64,000 nucleotides of DNA from Phocaeicola coprophilus (GCA_016900015.1 JACJJM010000001.1:124001-188000); one strand, 5' to 3'; shown: positions 31,824 to 40,947, counted from the first letter of the stretch. Numbers and translations: made by a program. The notes: generated from the sequence alone by a model not told the origin.

Positions 31824-34589
31824 TTAATGTGCCTCCAGCCAGTTTGTGCCCCAGCCGCAGTCGGCTTCGAGGGGGACGCGCAGCGGATAGGCACTTTGCA
31901 TTTCTTCGATGACGATTTGCTGTACGCGTTCCTTCTCTTCGGGCAGGACACTGAAGTTGAGTTCGTCATGCACCTGGAGAATCATTTTCGAGCGGATGCC
32001 CTCCTGCATGAAGCGGCGGTAGATGCGCACCATCGCGACCTTGATGATGTCGGCCGCGCTGCCCTGGATGGGGGCGTTGATGGCGTTTCGCTCGGCATAG
32101 CCGCGCACGACGGAGTTGTGTGAGAGGATGTCGGGCAGGTAGCGTTTGCGCTTGGAGATGGTCTCGACGTAGCCCCGCTGGCGGGCTTCCTCGATGCTGT
32201 GTTCCATGTAGGCCTTCACGTGCGGGTAGGTGCGGAAGTATTCGTCGATGAGTTCCTTTGCTTCCCGGCGGTCGACGCCCATGCGTTCGGCCAGCCCGAA
32301 GGCCGATATGCCGTAGATGATGCCGAAGTTGGCCGTCTTGGCCTTGCGCCGTTCTTCCTTCGTCACCTCGCTTATGGGCTTCTTGTAGATTTTGGCTGCC
32401 GTGGCGGCGTGGATGTCGTGCCCTTCGCGGAAGGCTTCCATCATGTGCGGGTCTTGGCTCAGGTGGGCCATGATGCGCAGCTCGATTTGCGAATAGTCGG
32501 CCGAGAAGAACTCGCAGCCGTCGTCAGGGATAAAGGCCTTGCGTATCTCCTTGCCGTCCTCGTTGCGCACGGGGATGTTTTGCAGGTTCGGGTTGCTCGA
32601 GCTGAGGCGTCCGGTGGCGGTCACGGTCTGGTTGAACGAAGTGTGGATGCGGCCCGTGTGCGGGTTGACCAGTTCGGGCAGGGCGTCGATGTAGGTGCTC
32701 AGCAGCTTGCGCAGGCCGCGGTAGTCGAGTATCTTTTCGACGATGGGGTGTTTCGCCTTGAGGCTTTCGAGGACCTCCTCGGAGGTGATGTATTGTCCCT
32801 TGCTCTTGGTCTTCTTGGCCTTGTCGGAGATTTTAAGTTTGTCGAAGAGCACTTCGCCCACTTGTTTGGGCGAGGCGATGTTGAATTCTTCGCCCGCCAG
32901 CTGGTAGATTTCCTGTTCGATCTGGCGCATGCGGGCCGTGAAGTGTTCGGATGTCTGTCGCAGGGCTTCCGGGTCGATGCGCACGCCGTTGCGCTCCATG
33001 TAGGCCAGCACGGGGACGAGCGGCATTTCTATTTCCTCAAACAGCCGGCGGGCGTCGTGCTTGTCGAGTTCCTTCTCCAGGACGTGTTTCAGTTTCAGCG
33101 TGACGTCGGCGTCTTCGCAGGCATAGCGGTAGACATCGGCGGGCGGGAGGTCGCGCATGTTTTTTTGCTTGCGCCCTTTCGGGCCGATGAGTTCCTCGAT
33201 GTGGATGGTCTGGTATTTGAGGTAGATTTCAGCCAGGTAGTCCATGCCGTGGCGCAGTTCGGGCTGGAGGACGTAGTGGGCTATCATGGTGTCGAACAGC
33301 GGGCCGCGCACTTCCGCGCCGTAGTGTCCCAGCACGAGGATGTCATACTTGATGTTCTGCCCGATTTTCAGGCTCTGTTCGTTGGCATAGACGGGTTTGA
33401 ACCGGTCGACGATGCGTTGCGCTTCTTCGCGTCCGGGCGGGACGGGGACGTAGTAGGCTTCGCCCTCTGCAAGGCTGAAGCTCATGCCCACCAGTTCGGC
33501 CAGCATGGGTTCGGCGTTGGTCGTTTCGGTGTCCATGGCGAAAGCGTCGGCCTCGAGCAGGCGGCTGATGAGCGCGTCGCGGTCGGTGTCGCTCTCCACG
33601 AGGTGATAGTGGTAGGGTTGGTCGTCGAGTGTCGACAGGCGGGTGGGGGAGGATTCTTCCTGTGGCGCGGCGTCGAACAAGGCGAAGAACGTGCCCGGTT
33701 CGGCTGCGGGGACGGGTTTTTCTTTCTTGAAAATGCGTTCGATGAGGTTCTTGAACTCCAGTTCCTCGAAGAGGGTGCGCAGGGCGTCTTCGTCGGGTTG
33801 TGTGCGGGCGAGGGCTTCGAGGTCGAGCGTGATGGGCACGTCGGTCTTGATGGTGGCGAGGAATTGCGAGAAGCGTATCTGCTCGGCGTTGTCCTCCACC
33901 TTCTTCCGCAACGCGCCTTTCAGGCTGTCGGTGTGGGCCAGGAGGTTGTCGATGCTGCCAAATTCGGCGATGAGCTTCTGTGCGGTCTTCTCGCCGACAC
34001 CGGGACAACCGGGGATGTTGTCCGAACTGTCGCCCATGAGTCCCAGCAGGTCGATGATTTGTGCGGGCGAGTCGATGCCGAACTTCTCCTTCACTTCCTC
34101 GACGCCCAGCGTGTCGAACTCCTTGTCGCCGTAGCGCGGGCGGTACATGAACACGTGTTCGCCCACGAGCTGGCCGTAGTCCTTGTCGGGGGTCATCATG
34201 TAGGTGTCGATGCCGCGGGCGCCGGCCTGCGTGGCCAGCGTGCCGATGACGTCGTCGGCTTCGTAGCCGGGCACTTCGAGGATGGGGATATGATAGGCGC
34301 GGATGATGTCTTTGATGAGGGGGACTGACTGGCGGATGGCTTCGGGCGTCTCTTCCCGTTGCGCCTTGTATTGGGCGTAGGCCTCGTGGCGGAATGTGGG
34401 CCCAGCGGGGTCGAAGGCCACTCCGATGTGGGTGGGCGATTGGCGGCGCAGGACGTCTTCGAGTGTGTTGACAAAGCCCAGGATGGCCGATGTGTTCTGG
34501 CCTTTGGAATTGATGCGGGGGTTTTTGATAAAAGCGTAGTAGGCGCGGTAGATGAGCGCATACGCGTCGAGTAAAAATAGTCTTTCCAT
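31824..34589 (-). CDS. polA: DNA polymerase I
   Basis: 921 residues from the ATG at 34589 (MERLFLLDAYALIYRAYYAF); 14 in-frame upstream codons are rejected. Three domains: 5'-3' exonuclease (GYEADDVIGTLA, LMGDSSDNIPGCPGVG), 3'-5' proofreading exonuclease with intact DTE in FAMDTETTNAEP and ED in YACEDADVTLKL, and polymerase with motif A DYSQIELRIMAHLS, motif B RRKAKTANFGIIYG and motif C LQVHDELNF. Acts in DNA repair and Okazaki fragment processing. Divergent from the polyprenyl synthase gene. Confidence 0.98.
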   Translation of the reverse strand: MERLFLLDAYALIYRAYYAFIKNPRINSKGQNTSAILGFVNTLEDVLRRQSPTHIGVAFDPAGPTFRHEAYAQYKAQREETPEAIRQSVPLIKDIIRAYHIPILEVPGYEADDVIGTLATQAGARGIDTYMMTPDKDYGQLVGEHVFMYRPRYGDKEFDTLGVEEVKEKFGIDSPAQIIDLLGLMGDSSDNIPGCPGVGEKTAQKLIAEFGSIDNLLAHTDSLKGALRKKVEDNAEQIRFSQFLATIKTDVPITLDLEALARTQPDEDALRTLFEELEFKNLIERIFKKEKPVPAAEPGTFFALFDAAPQEESSPTRLSTLDDQPYHYHLVESDTDRDALISRLLEADAFAMDTETTNAEPMLAELVGMSFSLAEGEAYYVPVPPGREEAQRIVDRFKPVYANEQSLKIGQNIKYDILVLGHYGAEVRGPLFDTMIAHYVLQPELRHGMDYLAEIYLKYQTIHIEELIGPKGRKQKNMRDLPPADVYRYACEDADVTLKLKHVLEKELDKHDARRLFEEIEMPLVPVLAYMERNGVRIDPEALRQTSEHFTARMRQIEQEIYQLAGEEFNIASPKQVGEVLFDKLKISDKAKKTKSKGQYITSEEVLESLKAKHPIVEKILDYRGLRKLLSTYIDALPELVNPHTGRIHTSFNQTVTATGRLSSSNPNLQNIPVRNEDGKEIRKAFIPDDGCEFFSADYSQIELRIMAHLSQDPHMMEAFREGHDIHAATAAKIYKKPISEVTKEERRKAKTANFGIIYGISAFGLAERMGVDRREAKELIDEYFRTYPHVKAYMEHSIEEARQRGYVETISKRKRYLPDILSHNSVVRGYAERNAINAPIQGSAADIIKVAMVRIYRRFMQEGIRSKMILQVHDELNFSVLPEEKERVQQIVIEEMQSAYPLRVPLEADCGWGTNWLEAH

Positions 34590-34611
34590 CTTCAATCTTA
34601 AAAATTCCGGG

Positions 34612-34619
34612 TAAAAGTA
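34612..34619 (-). promoter_or_regulatory. TAnnTTTG-like -7 box for polA
   Basis: TACTTTTA on the minus strand (7 of 8), 23 bases before the polA ATG. Confidence 0.35.
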
Positions 34620-34653
34620 CGAAAAAAGCACGTCTCTTTCCCTGTTTTATTAT

Positions 34654-34661
34654 TACTTTTG
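34654..34661 (+). promoter_or_regulatory. TAnnTTTG -7 box for the polyprenyl synthase gene
   Basis: TACTTTTG, 19 bases before the ATG at 34681, in the 91-base divergent gap with polA. Confidence 0.45.
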
Positions 34662-34680
34662 CGACCATAATCGTGCTTTT

Positions 34681-35655
34681 ATGGAGAAGATTGCAGTTAT
34701 TAGACGTCCGATAGAAAAAGAGATGACCACCTTCCGGGAGGTGTTTGACGCTTCATTGGAGACATCCAATCCCTTGCTGAAAGAGGTCTTGGCCTACATA
34801 CGCCAGCGCAATGGGAAAATGATGCGCCCGATGCTTACCATGCTTGTGGCCAAGGCGTTTGGCGAACTTTCCTCAGGGGCGTATCACGCTGCGGCCACGA
34901 TGGAGATGCTCCATACGGCCAGCCTCGTGCATGACGACGTGGTCGACGAGAGCGACGAGCGCCGCGGCCAGCCTTCGGTAAACTCGGCTTTCAATAACAA
35001 AATCTCCGTCCTCGTGGGCGACTACCTGCTCTCCACTGCCCTCCATCACGCTTCGCTCACGCGCAATCCGGACATCGTCATCGCCGTTTCCTGTCTGGGG
35101 CAGGAATTGTCCGAAGGCGAGATACTCCAACTCTCCAACATCAGCAATGCCGAGCTTTCGGAAACCACCTACTATGAGATTATCCGCAAGAAGACGGCTG
35201 CCCTCTTCGCCACTTGTGCCCAGCTTGGAGCCATGTCGTCCGGAGCCTCGGCCGAACAGGTGGAGACGTTCCGCCTCTATGGTGAGAAAGTGGGCATTTG
35301 TTTCCAAATCAAGGACGACATCTTCGACTACTTCGACAGCCCCGAGCTGGGTAAGCCGACGGGCAACGACATGCTCGAAGGCAAGCTGACCCTGCCCGCC
35401 ATCCATGCCGTCAACACGCACGGCGACGACCGTGCCCGCACGTTGGTGCAACGCGTGAAGGAAGGTCGCGTGTCGACAGCCGAGGTCTCCGAGCTCATCG
35501 CCTTCACCAAGGAGCACGGTGGCATCACGTATGCCGAGCAGGCCATGCAGCGTCACTATGAAGAGGCTCTCGCCCTCGCCCGCACGGTCGGCGACGCTGA
35601 TGTCCGCGCCGCCCTCGAAGCCTACGCCACCTATGTGGTCGACCGGACGAAGTGA
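34681..35655 (+). CDS. ispB: Trans-polyprenyl diphosphate synthase (octaprenyl-type)
   Basis: 324 residues. Class I prenyltransferase: first Asp-rich motif LVHDDVVDESDERRG (about residues 83-97) and second FQIKDDIFDYF (about 210-220), plus GKMMRPML near residue 50. It lengthens isoprenyl diphosphate for the menaquinone side chain. Chain length depends on residues before the first motif and is not certain, so the symbol is by similarity. Cytoplasmic. Followed by a strong terminator. Confidence 0.9.
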   Translation: MEKIAVIRRPIEKEMTTFREVFDASLETSNPLLKEVLAYIRQRNGKMMRPMLTMLVAKAFGELSSGAYHAAATMEMLHTASLVHDDVVDESDERRGQPSVNSAFNNKISVLVGDYLLSTALHHASLTRNPDIVIAVSCLGQELSEGEILQLSNISNAELSETTYYEIIRKKTAALFATCAQLGAMSSGASAEQVETFRLYGEKVGICFQIKDDIFDYFDSPELGKPTGNDMLEGKLTLPAIHAVNTHGDDRARTLVQRVKEGRVSTAEVSELIAFTKEHGGITYAEQAMQRHYEEALALARTVGDADVRAALEAYATYVVDRTK

Positions 35656-35683
35656 TGCCGGTCTTCCCTCCCATTTAATGTGC

Positions 35684-35709
35684 GACAGGCCCTGCGGCCT
35701 GTCTTTTTT
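35684..35709 (+). terminator. Rho-independent terminator after the polyprenyl synthase gene
   Basis: GACAGGCC-CTGC-GGCCTGTC, an 8-bp perfect stem with a 4-base loop, followed by TTTTTT; 28 bases after the stop codon. Confidence 0.9.
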
Positions 35710-35741
35710 GTGTCTCCCCATACTCCAAGCTCGATAGATAC

Positions 35742-35772
35742 TTGCATCGATGGCCGCTTCTCCCTATCTTTG
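35742..35772 (+). promoter_or_regulatory. -33/-7 promoter of the HU-like gene
   Basis: TTG at 35742-35744, 20 bases, then TATCTTTG at 35765-35772: a full match to the Bacteroidetes spacing. Start of transcription is expected near 35779, just before the four palindromes. Confidence 0.6.
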
Positions 35773-35782
35773 TATGCAATGA

Positions 35783-35858
35783 GATGTACATCGCAGCGTG
35801 CTCAGATGTACATCTCACGATGCTCGGATGTACATCCCAGCATGCTGCGATGTACATC
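35783..35858. repeat. Four GATGTACATC palindromes at exact 22-base spacing
   Basis: The perfect 10-base palindrome GATGTACATC occurs at 35783, 35805, 35827 and 35849. The three intervening 12-base spacers are related (CAnC-TGCT core). The array lies between the promoter and the ATG at 35900 of the HU-like gene. 22 bases is close to two helical turns, so bound dimers would sit on one DNA face. Candidate operator or structured leader; not CRISPR (units too short). Confidence 0.85.
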
Positions 35859-35899
35859 AGGGGACGGACAAGGACGTATTTTTAAATGCATCAGTATAT

Positions 35900-36355
35900 A
35901 TGGCGAAATACAGATTATGCAAGAAGAAAAACCGCCTGAATGCGGATAAGGATGGGCTGTGGTATGCCGAGCCGGTGGCGGGGAGGCAGATGAGGACGCG
36001 GACGGTGTGCCGCCTGGCGACGAAGAACCTCACGCTCTCGGAGGGCGAGTTGGAATTAGGCTTGAACGCTTTGGCAGATTATTTGCCCGTACTGCTGGCT
36101 CAGGGAAGCGGCGTGCAGCTGGGCCGCCTGGGGACGTTGCGCCTGGAATTCGGCAGCGAGGGCGTGCGTGAGCCGGAGGAGTTCACGGCGCGGTGCATAC
36201 GCCGTCCGCGCGTGGTGTTCCAGCCTTCGAAGGAGTTTGCGGGCGATGTGTTGCGCCAGCTCCGCTTCGAGCTTGACGGACTGACGGCCGAAGGTGTCGC
36301 CTTCGCTTCCGTCGAATCGTACAGGAAGTGGAAGGAAATGAAGAATGTAGAATGA
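35900..36355 (+). CDS. HU-like DNA-binding protein (HU-HIG type)
   Basis: 151 residues from the ATG at 35900 (MAKYRLCKKKNRLN); upstream in-frame codons translate the palindrome array and are rejected. It matches the Bacteroidales HU-HIG/IHF-like family: LATKNLTLSEGELELGLNALADYLPVLLAQG, then VQLGRLGTLRLEF and VVFQPSKEFAGDVL. A nucleoid-type DNA binder, possibly autoregulatory given the palindromes in its leader. The tail KEMKNVE and stop codon are encoded by the beginning of a GAATGAAG repeat. Confidence 0.85.
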   Translation: MAKYRLCKKKNRLNADKDGLWYAEPVAGRQMRTRTVCRLATKNLTLSEGELELGLNALADYLPVLLAQGSGVQLGRLGTLRLEFGSEGVREPEEFTARCIRRPRVVFQPSKEFAGDVLRQLRFELDGLTAEGVAFASVESYRKWKEMKNVE

Positions 36356-36399
36356 GGAATGAAGAATCGGCCGTGCGGGTCACTCTTCATTCCTCATTC
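36350..36399. terminator. GAATGAGG inverted repeat between convergent genes
   Basis: GAATGAGGAATGAAGA (36350-36365) and TCTTCATTCCTCATTC (36384-36399) form a perfect 16-bp stem around an 18-base GC-rich loop. It overlaps the HU-like stop codon and lies just before the lgt stop. Bidirectional terminator role is inferred; there is no long T run. Confidence 0.6.
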
Positions 36400-36403
36400 T
36401 TCA

Positions 36404-37237
36404 TTATTTAAACACTTTCTTGAGCCATGGCCCGCCTATCATGAAGGCGATGCCCGCGATGACGAAGGGGACGCTGAGCCATTGGCCCATGTCGAGGGCC
36501 ATGCTCTCCTCGAAGTCGACTTGCCGCTCCTTGAGGAACTCGATGAAGAAGCGGAAGGCGAAGGCCAGCGTCAGTGTCAGGCCGAAGAAGAAGCCTGAAC
36601 CCATCTTCCGGCTGTAGCGGTGGCTCAATACCCACTGGAGGGCGAAGACGGCGAAGTAGAAGAGGGCTTCGTAGAGCTGGGCCGGATGGCGGGCGAAGTC
36701 CTCACCGTTGCGCACGAAGATGAAGCCCCAGGGCATGTCGGTGGGGAAACCGACGATTTCGGAGTTCATCAGGTTGCCCAGGCGGATGAAGCAGCCTGTC
36801 AGGGGGACGCCGACAGCCAGGCAGTCGAGCACGAAGAGCGTGTTGACCTTCGTGCGGCGGATGTAGAAGTAGAGGGCGATGAACACGCCGATGATGCCGC
36901 CGTGGCTGGCGAGGCCCTCGTAGCCGGTGAACACCCAGCCGGAGGCCGTGTGGCGGAAGGGGAGTATCATCTCCAGCGGGTGGGCGAGGAAGTATTCAGG
37001 CTGGTAGAAGAGGCAGTGCCCCAGGCGTGCGCCGATGAGCACGCCGAAGAAGCAGTAGAGGAACAGCGGTTCGAAGAGTTCCTGCCGCAGGCCCTGCCGG
37101 CGGTAGAGGTGCTGGACGATGAAGTAGGCCAGTGCGAGGCCTATCATCCAGCACAGGGAGTAGAAACGGATGTGGAGGCTGCCGACGGAGAACAGCTCGA
37201 CGGGCGGGTTCCACGTAATGAATGCGAGTGTGTCCAT
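36404..37237 (-). CDS. lgt: Prolipoprotein diacylglyceryl transferase
   Basis: 277 residues, polytopic (about seven helices). The Lgt signature region reads TGCFIRLGNLMNSEIVGFPT (residues about 151-170), with the essential Arg and Asn, and HPAQLYEAL follows as in the family. Transfers diacylglycerol from phosphatidylglycerol to the lipobox cysteine; many lipoproteins in this window depend on it. Six bases after ychF, so co-transcribed. Confidence 0.95.
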   Translation of the reverse strand: MDTLAFITWNPPVELFSVGSLHIRFYSLCWMIGLALAYFIVQHLYRRQGLRQELFEPLFLYCFFGVLIGARLGHCLFYQPEYFLAHPLEMILPFRHTASGWVFTGYEGLASHGGIIGVFIALYFYIRRTKVNTLFVLDCLAVGVPLTGCFIRLGNLMNSEIVGFPTDMPWGFIFVRNGEDFARHPAQLYEALFYFAVFALQWVLSHRYSRKMGSGFFFGLTLTLAFAFRFFIEFLKERQVDFEESMALDMGQWLSVPFVIAGIAFMIGGPWLKKVFK

Positions 37238-37243
37238 AGGGCG

Positions 37244-38347
37244 TCAGACGTTAAAACGGAAGTGCATGATGTCGCCGTCCTGCACGACGTAGTCCTTGCC
37301 TTCGACATTGAGTTTGCCGGCCTCGCGCACGGCGGCTTCGGAGCCGTATGTGAGGAAGTCTTCATACTTGATGACCTCGGCGCGGATGAATCCTTTCTCG
37401 AAGTCGGTGTGGATGACACCGGCGCACTGGGGCGCTTTCCATCCCTTGTGGAAGGTCCAGGCCTTGACCTCCATTTCTCCGGCGGTGATGAACGTTTCCA
37501 GATTGAGTAACTTATAGGCGGCTTTGATGAGGCGGTTGACGCCCGACTCTTCCAGCCCGATTTCCTCGAGGAACATCTGTCGTTCGTCGTAGGTTTCCAG
37601 TTCGGCGATTTCTGACTCTATCTTGGCGGCGACGACAAGCAGGTCGGCTCCTTCCTCGCGGATGGCCTCGCGCACTTGCTCGACGTATTGGTTGCCTGTC
37701 ACGGCGCTGGCTTCGTCGACGTTGCACACGTAGAGCACGGGCTTCGACGTGAGCAGGAAGAGGTCGTGTGCGGCGCGTTGTTCGTCCTTGCTTTCGAATT
37801 GGACCGTGCGTGCCGACTTGCCTTGTTCGAGCGCTTCCTTGTAGCGCAGGAGCACGTCGTAGAGCACTTTGGCCTGCTTGTCTCCGCCCGTCTGTGCCTG
37901 TTTCTGCACTTTCTGGATGCGTGCCTCGATGGTCTCGAGGTCTTTCAGTTGGAGTTCGGTGTCGATGATTTCCTTGTCGCGCACGGGGTTGACGGTGCCG
38001 TCCACGTGGGTGACGTTGTCGTCGTCGAAGCAGCGGAGCACGTGCAGGATGGCATCCGTCTCGCGGATGTTGGCGAGGAACTTGTTACCCAGTCCTTCAC
38101 CCTTGCTGGCTCCCTTGACGAGTCCGGCGATGTCGACGATTTCCACCGTCGTGGGGACGATTCGTCCCGGGTGGACCAGTTCGGCGAGTTTGTTCAGCCG
38201 CTCGTCGGGGACGGTGATGACGCCGACGTTGGGCTCAATGGTGCAGAAGGGGAAGTTGGCAGCTTGCGCCTTCGCGTTGGATAAACAGTTGAAAAGGGTC
38301 GATTTTCCGACGTTCGGCAGACCCACGATACCACATTGTAGTGCCAT
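37244..38347 (-). CDS. ychF: Ribosome-binding ATPase/GTPase YchF
   Basis: 367 residues, typical for YchF/Obg-like OLA1. P-loop GLPNVGKST (residues 8-16), switch region with [22 protein letters not shown], and the TGS domain at the C-terminus (about 285-367) ending IMHFRFNV. The NVDE motif in place of NKxD is typical of ATP-preferring YchF. Has a TACCTTTG promoter at 38388. Confidence 0.96.
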   Translation of the reverse strand: MALQCGIVGLPNVGKSTLFNCLSNAKAQAANFPFCTIEPNVGVITVPDERLNKLAELVHPGRIVPTTVEIVDIAGLVKGASKGEGLGNKFLANIRETDAILHVLRCFDDDNVTHVDGTVNPVRDKEIIDTELQLKDLETIEARIQKVQKQAQTGGDKQAKVLYDVLLRYKEALEQGKSARTVQFESKDEQRAAHDLFLLTSKPVLYVCNVDEASAVTGNQYVEQVREAIREEGADLLVVAAKIESEIAELETYDERQMFLEEIGLEESGVNRLIKAAYKLLNLETFITAGEMEVKAWTFHKGWKAPQCAGVIHTDFEKGFIRAEVIKYEDFLTYGSEAAVREAGKLNVEGKDYVVQDGDIMHFRFNV

Positions 38348-38387
38348 TTATCTTGAGTTTATGTTGTTAATAATCCGATAATCGCGG

Positions 38388-38395
38388 CAAAGGTA
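38388..38395 (-). promoter_or_regulatory. TAnnTTTG -7 box for ychF-lgt
   Basis: TACCTTTG on the minus strand, 41 bases before the ychF ATG at 38347. Confidence 0.5.
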
Positions 38396-38457
38396 TTCAT
38401 TTATTGGCTAAATACAAAGTAAAGGGAGGAGCTGCCGCCGGGCTTCTCCCGTTTAGA

Positions 38458-38649
38458 AGCTGTTTTGAATTTATCGTGTGATGATTTGGGATGAGTTTTT
38501 GAGTCATTTTTGGTTCTGTGATGAGGAAGATAGCGGGCTATCTGACGAAGAACAGGAACGAAAAGGACAAAAAAATCGCCCAAAGCACACACGAAAAACG
38601 GATACATCAAGCAGAGAAAAACTTTTTTGTAGAAATTCAAAACAGTTTC
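38458..38649. mobile_element. MITE-like element with 17-bp TIRs inserted at the PL11 stop codon
   Basis: Near 38456 GAAGCTGTTTTGAATTT and at the right end AAATTCAAAACAGTTTC (38633-38649) are inverted repeats with one mismatch (the left copy occupies 38456-38472). Both ends are flanked by TTA, a likely 3-base target duplication; the right TTA (38650-38652) is the PL11 stop codon read on the minus strand. The middle has a GATAGCGGGCTATC hairpin. No transposase. It fills most of the 302-base gap 38348-38649. Confidence 0.65.
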
Positions 38650-40554
38650 TTAATCACCGAACACGAATCCGCGGAAGGTGCATCCTTTCAGGTCGGGCCC
38701 GATGTAAAAACCGGGTTGTGTCGGCTGGTTGTAGGCTACGTTCTCGGTCGCGATGCTGAGGCGGTAGACCGGGTCTTCGAGGAAGGTGTGGAAGCGGTAG
38801 GGCGTGGGGATAGTGGTCACGTAGAGCCGCAGCGAGCGGTTGTCTGTCGTGCGGAGCAACACTTCTTCACGCCAGTCGCCCACGATGTCGCCTTGCAGGC
38901 AGGGCGTGGCCTTCGTACCGTTGTTTGAGGCGCAGCCGTCAAAGGTGGCGATGACCTCACAACGTTTGTCCGTCCAGTCATATTTGCTTATCCGGTTTCT
39001 GTCCAGGAGCTCTCTCAGTAGGTCGCCGTCCCACCATACGGCCATGTTGCAACTCAAGCCCCGTACACGGGGGCCGATGGTTTCTCCTTTGATGTTGCGG
39101 ATGCCTCCCGAGCCGGACGACCACATCTCCACGCCACGGTTGGTCGGGTCGATGTCGGCGGCCATGCAGCGGCCCACGTCGTCGCCGGCCCGTATCTGGA
39201 AGATGATTTCGCCCGTGGCGGCGTCGCGGAAGGTGGAGCCCTGGCCGTCACGTTCGTGGCATGCCCACACCTGGAGCTGCGGATTGGCGGGGTCGAACTG
39301 TGTCAGGTGGAGTGCGTCGCCGTGACCCAGGCCGGTAGTGTACAGTCCGGTGCCGTCGTGGTCGATGGTGCATGAGCCGTAGACGATTTCGTCATGTCCG
39401 TCGCCATCCACGTCGGCCACGCGCAGGTTGTGGTTGCCCTGCCCGGCATAGTCGGCCCACTCCGGCGTGTTGCTGTCGAACAGCCAGCGTTGCGTCAGCT
39501 CCTTCCCATTCCAGTCGAAGGCTGCCAGCACCGTGCGCGTGTAATATCCCCGGCACATCACCACGCTGGGATGCACGCCGTCCAGATAGGCCACGCAGGC
39601 CAGGAAGCGGTCGCTTCGGTTGGCGCGTGTGTCGCCCCAGCCGGCCAGGTCGCCGCGTGGCGGCACATAGTCGATGGTCTTCAGGGCACGTCCGGTCAAT
39701 CCTTCAAACACGGTGAGGTATTCATTGCCGGTGAAGATGCGTCCCTGGTTGTAGTGGGGCATGAACTGTCCGCTGCGGGCTCTGCCGGGGCGGCCTTCTT
39801 CCCGATAGTCTGCGTTTGCGTCGCCGATGACGTGTCCTGCGCCGTCCACAGTCCCGTCAGATGTCCGCATCACGACTTCGGCCCGTCCGTCGCCGTCGAG
39901 GTCATAGACCATGAATTGCGTGTAGTGTGCTCCGGCCCGTATGTTCCGTCCCAGGTCGATGCGCCATAGTTTTTCACCCGTCAGCCGGTAGCAGTCCACA
40001 TAGACGTTGCCGGTGTAGCCGTCATGCGAGTTGTCATGTGCGTTCGATGGGTCCCACTTCAGGATGATTTCGTAGGAGCCGTCGCCGTCCACGTCGCCCA
40101 CGGAAGCATCGTTCGGACTGTAGGTGTAGGGTTGTCCTGCCGGAGTCACGCCGTCGGTCGGACGGTCGAGGGGGATGTCGATATATCCGGTCGGAGCATG
40201 GGGCGGCAGCGTGTAAGTGCCGCCTTCGCTTTCCTTGCCGTCGACGACAGGCTTGACGGTGTAGGTCGCCGCGTCCTCACCCCGGTAGGTGTCGGTGTAG
40301 AACGTGCCTGTTCCTGCCGGGATGTCGGCTATTTTTTTCCCGTCGCGGTAGAGGTTGAATGCAGTGTGTATCGGGTCGGTTGACAAGTATCTCCACGACA
40401 CGGCCACCTGGTCCGGAGATTGACGTATGGCGACTACGCCTCGTCCCAACTTTTCACGTTGGAGTCGGCTGAAATCATAGTTTGGTTGTGCCATGTTGGC
40501 CTGGGTGAAGCTACAAAGCGCCAGGCATAGAAAAACGTTTTGTATTATTTTCAT
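38650..40554 (-). CDS. Rhamnogalacturonan lyase, family PL11
   Basis: 634 residues. Signal peptide ends around NMAQ. Then an N-terminal FnIII-like β domain (YDFSRLQREKLGRGVVAI, about 25-130) and an eight-bladed β-propeller with Ca-binding loops (GDVDGDGSYEI, YDLDGDGRAEV, ADVDGDGHDEI). This is the PL11 layout: it cleaves the rhamnose-galacturonate backbone of rhamnogalacturonan I by β-elimination. Exported. Separated by 617 bases from the SusCD operon upstream, so it is probably transcribed on its own. Its stop codon coincides with an inserted element. Confidence 0.94.
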   Translation of the reverse strand: MKIIQNVFLCLALCSFTQANMAQPNYDFSRLQREKLGRGVVAIRQSPDQVAVSWRYLSTDPIHTAFNLYRDGKKIADIPAGTGTFYTDTYRGEDAATYTVKPVVDGKESEGGTYTLPPHAPTGYIDIPLDRPTDGVTPAGQPYTYSPNDASVGDVDGDGSYEIILKWDPSNAHDNSHDGYTGNVYVDCYRLTGEKLWRIDLGRNIRAGAHYTQFMVYDLDGDGRAEVVMRTSDGTVDGAGHVIGDANADYREEGRPGRARSGQFMPHYNQGRIFTGNEYLTVFEGLTGRALKTIDYVPPRGDLAGWGDTRANRSDRFLACVAYLDGVHPSVVMCRGYYTRTVLAAFDWNGKELTQRWLFDSNTPEWADYAGQGNHNLRVADVDGDGHDEIVYGSCTIDHDGTGLYTTGLGHGDALHLTQFDPANPQLQVWACHERDGQGSTFRDAATGEIIFQIRAGDDVGRCMAADIDPTNRGVEMWSSGSGGIRNIKGETIGPRVRGLSCNMAVWWDGDLLRELLDRNRISKYDWTDKRCEVIATFDGCASNNGTKATPCLQGDIVGDWREEVLLRTTDNRSLRLYVTTIPTPYRFHTFLEDPVYRLSIATENVAYNQPTQPGFYIGPDLKGCTFRGFVFGD

Positions 40555-40727
40555 GTTCTTGGTTCGTTAGTCGTCCGCAGGGTGCGGCGCATGTTTTTGT
40601 TCGTTAGACACCGATGTTGTGAAAGAAGCCGATTTTTTTAATGATTTTTGTATGAGGCTTGCGATGTGGCGGGGACTGCCTGTCATCGGCATCCGTGTAT
40701 CGGGGCTGTGTCGAAACGAAGAATATC

Positions 40728-40809
40728 AAACACAGAGTCACGGAGACACAGAGGGAAAATAGTATAAGTCAACAAAATAGAATCTCTGTACATCTGTGAC
40801 TCTGTGTTT
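40728..40809. repeat. ACAGAGTCACGGAGACACAGAG inverted repeat
   Basis: Left arm 40728-40753 and right arm 40784-40809 are complementary over about 22 of 26 bases (CACAGAGTCAC / GTGACTCTGTG). It lies in the 617-base gap 40555-41171 with a CTCCTTTCCG repeat and a terminator; no gene is seen there. Confidence 0.6.
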
Positions 40810-40947
40810 AAATCTCATTTTGACAGCCTCTACGGTTGATGGATTCTGGCTGCCGGGGATGAGAAATCCGCATCGTCTGCTCCAATAGAGTCTGAAGATT
40901 GAGACAAGTCACTGTCTATCAGTACTTGCGTGCTTAAGCCACATAGT

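Noticed and set aside
32199-34328. 709-codon open frame on the plus strand
   Set aside because: It is exactly antisense to polA, whose three domains and motifs are intact; long shadow frames are common in GC-rich genes.
35783-35858. CRISPR array
   Set aside because: Units are 22 bases with a 10-base palindrome and near-identical 12-base spacers; there are no cas genes.
38401-38640. 79-codon minus-strand ORF
   Set aside because: It falls within the MITE-like element and has no protein features.
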